From positions 1-16,361 of the forward strand of contig CAZVYN010000085.1 of NCBI GenBank assembly GCA_964631125.1: a stretch of 16,361 bases of DNA. Reading direction: 5' to 3'. The stretch is from CAZVYN01 sp964631125 (GTDB taxonomy: Bacteria; Eisenbacteria; RBG-16-71-46; CAIMUX01). The notes under the pieces were generated by a model. It saw only the letters and a list, made by a program, of their open reading frames with translations. It was not told the origin of the DNA and ran no database searches. Shown here piece after piece: positions 16,033-16,361 of this stretch (position 1 is the stretch's first letter; every line of letters starts with the position of its first letter). Both the position numbers and the translations under genes were made by a program.

Positions 16033-16361
16033 CCGCCCCTCGCCGTGTGATCCGCGCCTCGGATCTCCAGCAGCAGCTTGAACGCGGCCCGCTCTCGCGC
16101 GGGTATCTCTTCTGCGGACCGGAGAGTCTCCTGCGGGACGAAGGCATCGCCGCGGTGCGCGCGCGACTCGCACCGGCCGGTGACGTCGATGTCGATCGCT
16201 TCCAGGCAGGGGAGACCCCGCTCTCCGCGGCTGCGAGCGCGCTCCAAACCGTCGGACTCTTCACCACTCACCGCATGGTCCTCCTCTCGGATCTCGAGCG
16301 GGCGGGGCGCTCGGCGGCCGCCGAGCGCGATGCGTTGATTCGCGCGCTGTCGACGGCGGGA
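16029..16361 (+). CDS. holA: DNA polymerase III delta subunit HolA, 5' part (cut by window edge)
   Basis: The first 111 codons are open to the right edge with no stop. The GTG at 16029 overlaps the lptE stop (GTGA), and GATGGAG (16016-16022) serves as ribosome site. The translation shows the delta N-terminal pattern: a short polar start, then GYLFCGPESLLRDEGIAAVR (the family's YLLYGDE-like segment), then DRFQAGET, ALQTVGLFTTHRMVLLSDLE (family P-L-F-x-x-R-R-x-V-x-L). Delta opens the beta clamp as part of the clamp loader. The fragment is too short to see the C-terminal domains, but the synteny with lptE makes the call likely. Confidence 0.8.
   Translation, partial: MTAPRRVIRASDLQQQLERGPLSRGYLFCGPESLLRDEGIAAVRARLAPAGDVDVDRFQAGETPLSAAASALQTVGLFTTHRMVLLSDLERAGRSAAAERDALIRALSTAG

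Overview
The window is a GC-rich, gene-dense bacterial chromosome segment carrying twelve supported protein genes: one on the minus strand, ten complete genes on the plus strand, and one plus-strand gene cut by the right edge. An LptE-type outer-membrane lipoprotein, a PorV/PorQ-like outer-membrane barrel and nucleotide-sugar enzymes for surface polysaccharide point to a diderm (Gram-negative) organism. GTG and TTG starts are common. The mix of genes (PorV-like protein, DUF92, S41 protease, NtrC-type regulator, lptE-holA) would fit an uncultivated high-GC lineage near the FCB group, Eisenbacteria or Deltaproteobacteria, but the sequence alone does not settle this.

Layout. Positions 1-240 hold no convincing gene. 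They contain a 15-bp tandem repeat, three hairpins built on the same GCTCGAC core and a C10 run; one hairpin is a plausible terminator for the minus-strand carboxy-terminal processing protease (241-1863). A divergent intergenic region (1864-2111) separates that protease from a long plus-strand series. First comes a DFR/HpnA-like SDR (2112-3113), translationally coupled to a DUF92 membrane protein (3110-3832). Next are a UDP-HexNAc 6-dehydrogenase (3905-5200), a WbpP-like UDP-HexNAc 4-epimerase (5209-6168) and a DegT-family sugar aminotransferase (6205-7332). After a 165-nt intergenic region with a perfect palindrome and a possible folded leader come a PorV-like outer-membrane protein (7498-8370) and a CDP-paratose/tyvelose 2-epimerase-like SDR (8450-9517) with its own promoter candidate.

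The right third is housekeeping and regulation: the disaggregase clpB (9538-12177), a cytoplasmic NtrB-like histidine kinase (12293-14008) overlapping a sigma54-dependent NtrC-family regulator (13980-15470), then lptE (15502-16032) overlapping holA (16029 to the right edge). A good sigma70 promoter candidate for lptE lies inside the last codons of the regulator gene.

How they work together. The 3905-7332 block makes an activated acidic amino sugar for surface glycan, and 8450-9517 points to a second sugar of CDP-paratose type. LptE and the PorV-like protein belong to the outer membrane, and the protease to envelope quality control. No glycosyltransferase, flippase, mobile element, CRISPR array, tRNA or rRNA was recognised. 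I did not find a clear new defence or mobile system; the most interesting signals are regulatory or structural DNA and an incomplete sugar cassette.
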